Positions 62,992 to 64,000 of a DNA stretch of 64,000 nucleotides are shown piece after piece. Below the pieces are notes generated by a model, which was not told where the DNA came from, ran no database searches, and saw nothing but the letters and a program-made list of their open reading frames with translations. This DNA is from G965261475 sp965261475 [NCBI: bacterium]. Lineage in GTDB: Bacteria; SAR324; XYD2-FULL-50-16. Where the stretch lies: contig OZ253454.1 of the NCBI GenBank assembly GCA_965261475.1, positions 186,001 to 250,000 on the forward strand. The letters are read 5' to 3'. How positions within the stretch are numbered: the first letter of the stretch is position 1; each line of letters begins with the position of its first letter. The position numbers were made by a program, and so were the translations under genes.

Positions 62992-64000
62992 ATGGGCAGC
63001 GCAGACTCTAGTAATATTTTTTCTTTTGAATTTACAGACGGCATCCACTTAATAGAAGCAAATGCGGGCACAGGTAAAACTTTTTCTATAGAAGTTATTT
63101 ATCTTAAAGCTTTAGTGGAGTTAAAATTGGAAGTGCATCAAATTTTACTGGTAACCTACACCAAGGCAGTTACAGCTCAAATGAAACAGAGAATTTTGGA
63201 GGCTGTGCAAACTGCGTATGATTATTTAGATAGTAATTGTACTACTAGCACTCCCTTTAAATTTCTACTAGATTCGTTGCTAGCAAAGCAAGATGAGGCA
63301 AAAAATTTACTATATAGAGCTCTTGTAAATTTTAACGAAAATGTCATTTTTTCAATTCACGGGTTTGCTATGCAAATGAATAGCGAATTTTTTATTGAAA
63401 GCTCTCTGGGTCAATCTAGCACTTTAGATAATGAGCTCACAACTAAAGCACAAAAAGATATTATACATTCTTTTTGGATCAAAAATATTTTGCAAGATAC
63501 CCCAGAAGCAGAGTTTTTTTACAATTTTTTCCAAAAAGCAGAAAAAACCGCGTATCAAAGATTTTTTAGTGCGCTTGTTACTAAAAGAGAGTTTATCAAT
63601 GCTTGTTTTAGCACTGCCAAAGCAACAAAACCTTCTTTGCTAGCGAGTTATCAGCAATTAGTAAAAAATTTTTTATTAGATGATTTATTGACTCTGGCTA
63701 CCACAATTAAGGCTAAAGGAATCAAAACAAAACAAATATCTGCCCTAAAAAGAAACTTTGTGGCAGCACACCAAAGCCTAGTAAATAAAGAGATAATTTA
63801 TAACAACAAATGTTTTAAGTATTTTATTGGGTGGATCACAGAACTTGAGGAATGTGGGGCAGAGCTTTTTTTAAAAGAAAATACTGCCTTGCAATCTTTA
63901 AGATTGTGTATGAACGCAGAAAAACAATTGATAGAATATTACCGTCAAGAATTCTTGTTTTTTGCTGATGATGAACTTCAAATCTATAGAGAGCAAAAAC
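62992..64000 (+). CDS. recB: Exodeoxyribonuclease V beta subunit (RecB), 3' end outside the window
   Basis: RecB is the helicase-nuclease subunit of RecBCD, which repairs double-strand breaks and degrades foreign DNA. The frame stays open from the ATG to the window edge (336 codons). LIEANAGTGKTFSI (Walker A, Lys29), ILLVTYTKAVTAQMKQRI and VIFSIHGFAMQMNSEFFIES follow E. coli RecB motifs I, Ia and the next helicase block closely. The C-terminal nuclease is beyond the window. Confidence 0.9.
   Translation, partial: MGSADSSNIFSFEFTDGIHLIEANAGTGKTFSIEVIYLKALVELKLEVHQILLVTYTKAVTAQMKQRILEAVQTAYDYLDSNCTTSTPFKFLLDSLLAKQDEAKNLLYRALVNFNENVIFSIHGFAMQMNSEFFIESSLGQSSTLDNELTTKAQKDIIHSFWIKNILQDTPEAEFFYNFFQKAEKTAYQRFFSALVTKREFINACFSTAKATKPSLLASYQQLVKNFLLDDLLTLATTIKAKGIKTKQISALKRNFVAAHQSLVNKEIIYNNKCFKYFIGWITELEECGAELFLKENTALQSLRLCMNAEKQLIEYYRQEFLFFADDELQIYREQK

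Noticed and set aside
1-64000. tRNA, rRNA, SRP RNA or tmRNA genes
   Set aside because: Reading the intergenic stretches, I saw no GGTTCGA-type T-loop with matching arms and no conserved rRNA segments; a covariance search would be needed to exclude small RNAs.

Overview
The window is a compact, strongly A+T-rich bacterial chromosome segment that uses the standard bacterial code (TAA, TAG and TGA all act as stops). The cell has an outer membrane: there is an apolipoprotein N-acyltransferase, an MlaE-type lipid-transport permease, a lipoprotein with a clear lipobox, and the remnant of a LolA-like lipoprotein-sorting protein. It respires with a proton-pumping complex I (nuoABCD), makes haem with an oxygen-dependent enzyme (hemF, hemD), and makes aromatic and branched-chain amino acids (class II DAHP synthase, trpE/trpG, ilvE). 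It also encodes a cyclic-di-AMP synthase with its regulator, which is uncommon among proteobacteria but present in several other outer-membrane phyla. A RecB-type nuclease-helicase begins at the right edge. I cannot fix the phylum from this mixture without a search. Genes are closely packed and often overlap by 1 to 27 bases. No rRNA, tRNA or CRISPR array was recognised.

Layout. 0-5.7 kb: envelope, isoprenoid and tRNA-modification genes (lnt, ispA, mnmA, tgt) and an exported DsbA-like protein. 5.7-9.1 kb: three tandem sulfotransferase-like paralogues followed by a decayed fourth copy. 9.2-11.6 kb: a leftward clpP-like/histidine kinase/TPR-like operon. 12-23 kb: a long rightward run with ftsH, ygfZ, class II DAHP synthase, two envelope proteins, a flavoprotein-SelD fusion whose SelD half has lost its catalytic signatures, a lipoprotein, hemD and two sugar-type ABC permeases. 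23-24.7 kb: a decay zone with two broken genes and two orphans. 24.8-28.4 kb: PQQ-type sugar dehydrogenase, cysS, rluA-family synthase. 28.4-32.4 kb leftward: sdaA, cdaR, cdaA, mlaE. 32.6-37.9 kb: HU, a nucleotide-sugar dehydratase, ilvE, trkA. 38-40 kb: trpG/trpE. 40-42 kb: DUF1223, RDD and methyltransferase genes. 42-47.4 kb leftward: hemF, an exported protein, dgt and nuoDCBA, so dgt lies where nuoE would be expected. 47.4-51.3 kb: gloA, yaaA and a leftward cluster of DEDD nuclease, 85-residue protein, ParB-like protein and membrane protein. 51.4-54.4 kb: sppA, aspS and an orphan FliN-like SpoA domain.

54.5-62.5 kb is a DNA-defence island: a GmrSD-type DUF262/DUF1524 enzyme, a duplicated scrap of methyltransferase tail joined to the head of a Bro-N gene, a complete Type III methyltransferase (mod), an A+T tandem repeat, a Bro-N gene, and the Type III restriction subunit (res). 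The Bro-N gene sits between mod and res, and the fossil copy of the mod/bro junction upstream shows that the locus has been rearranged. This island is the most promising place for an unusual system. The other strong oddities are the eroding sulfotransferase array and the SelD pseudo-enzyme fusion.
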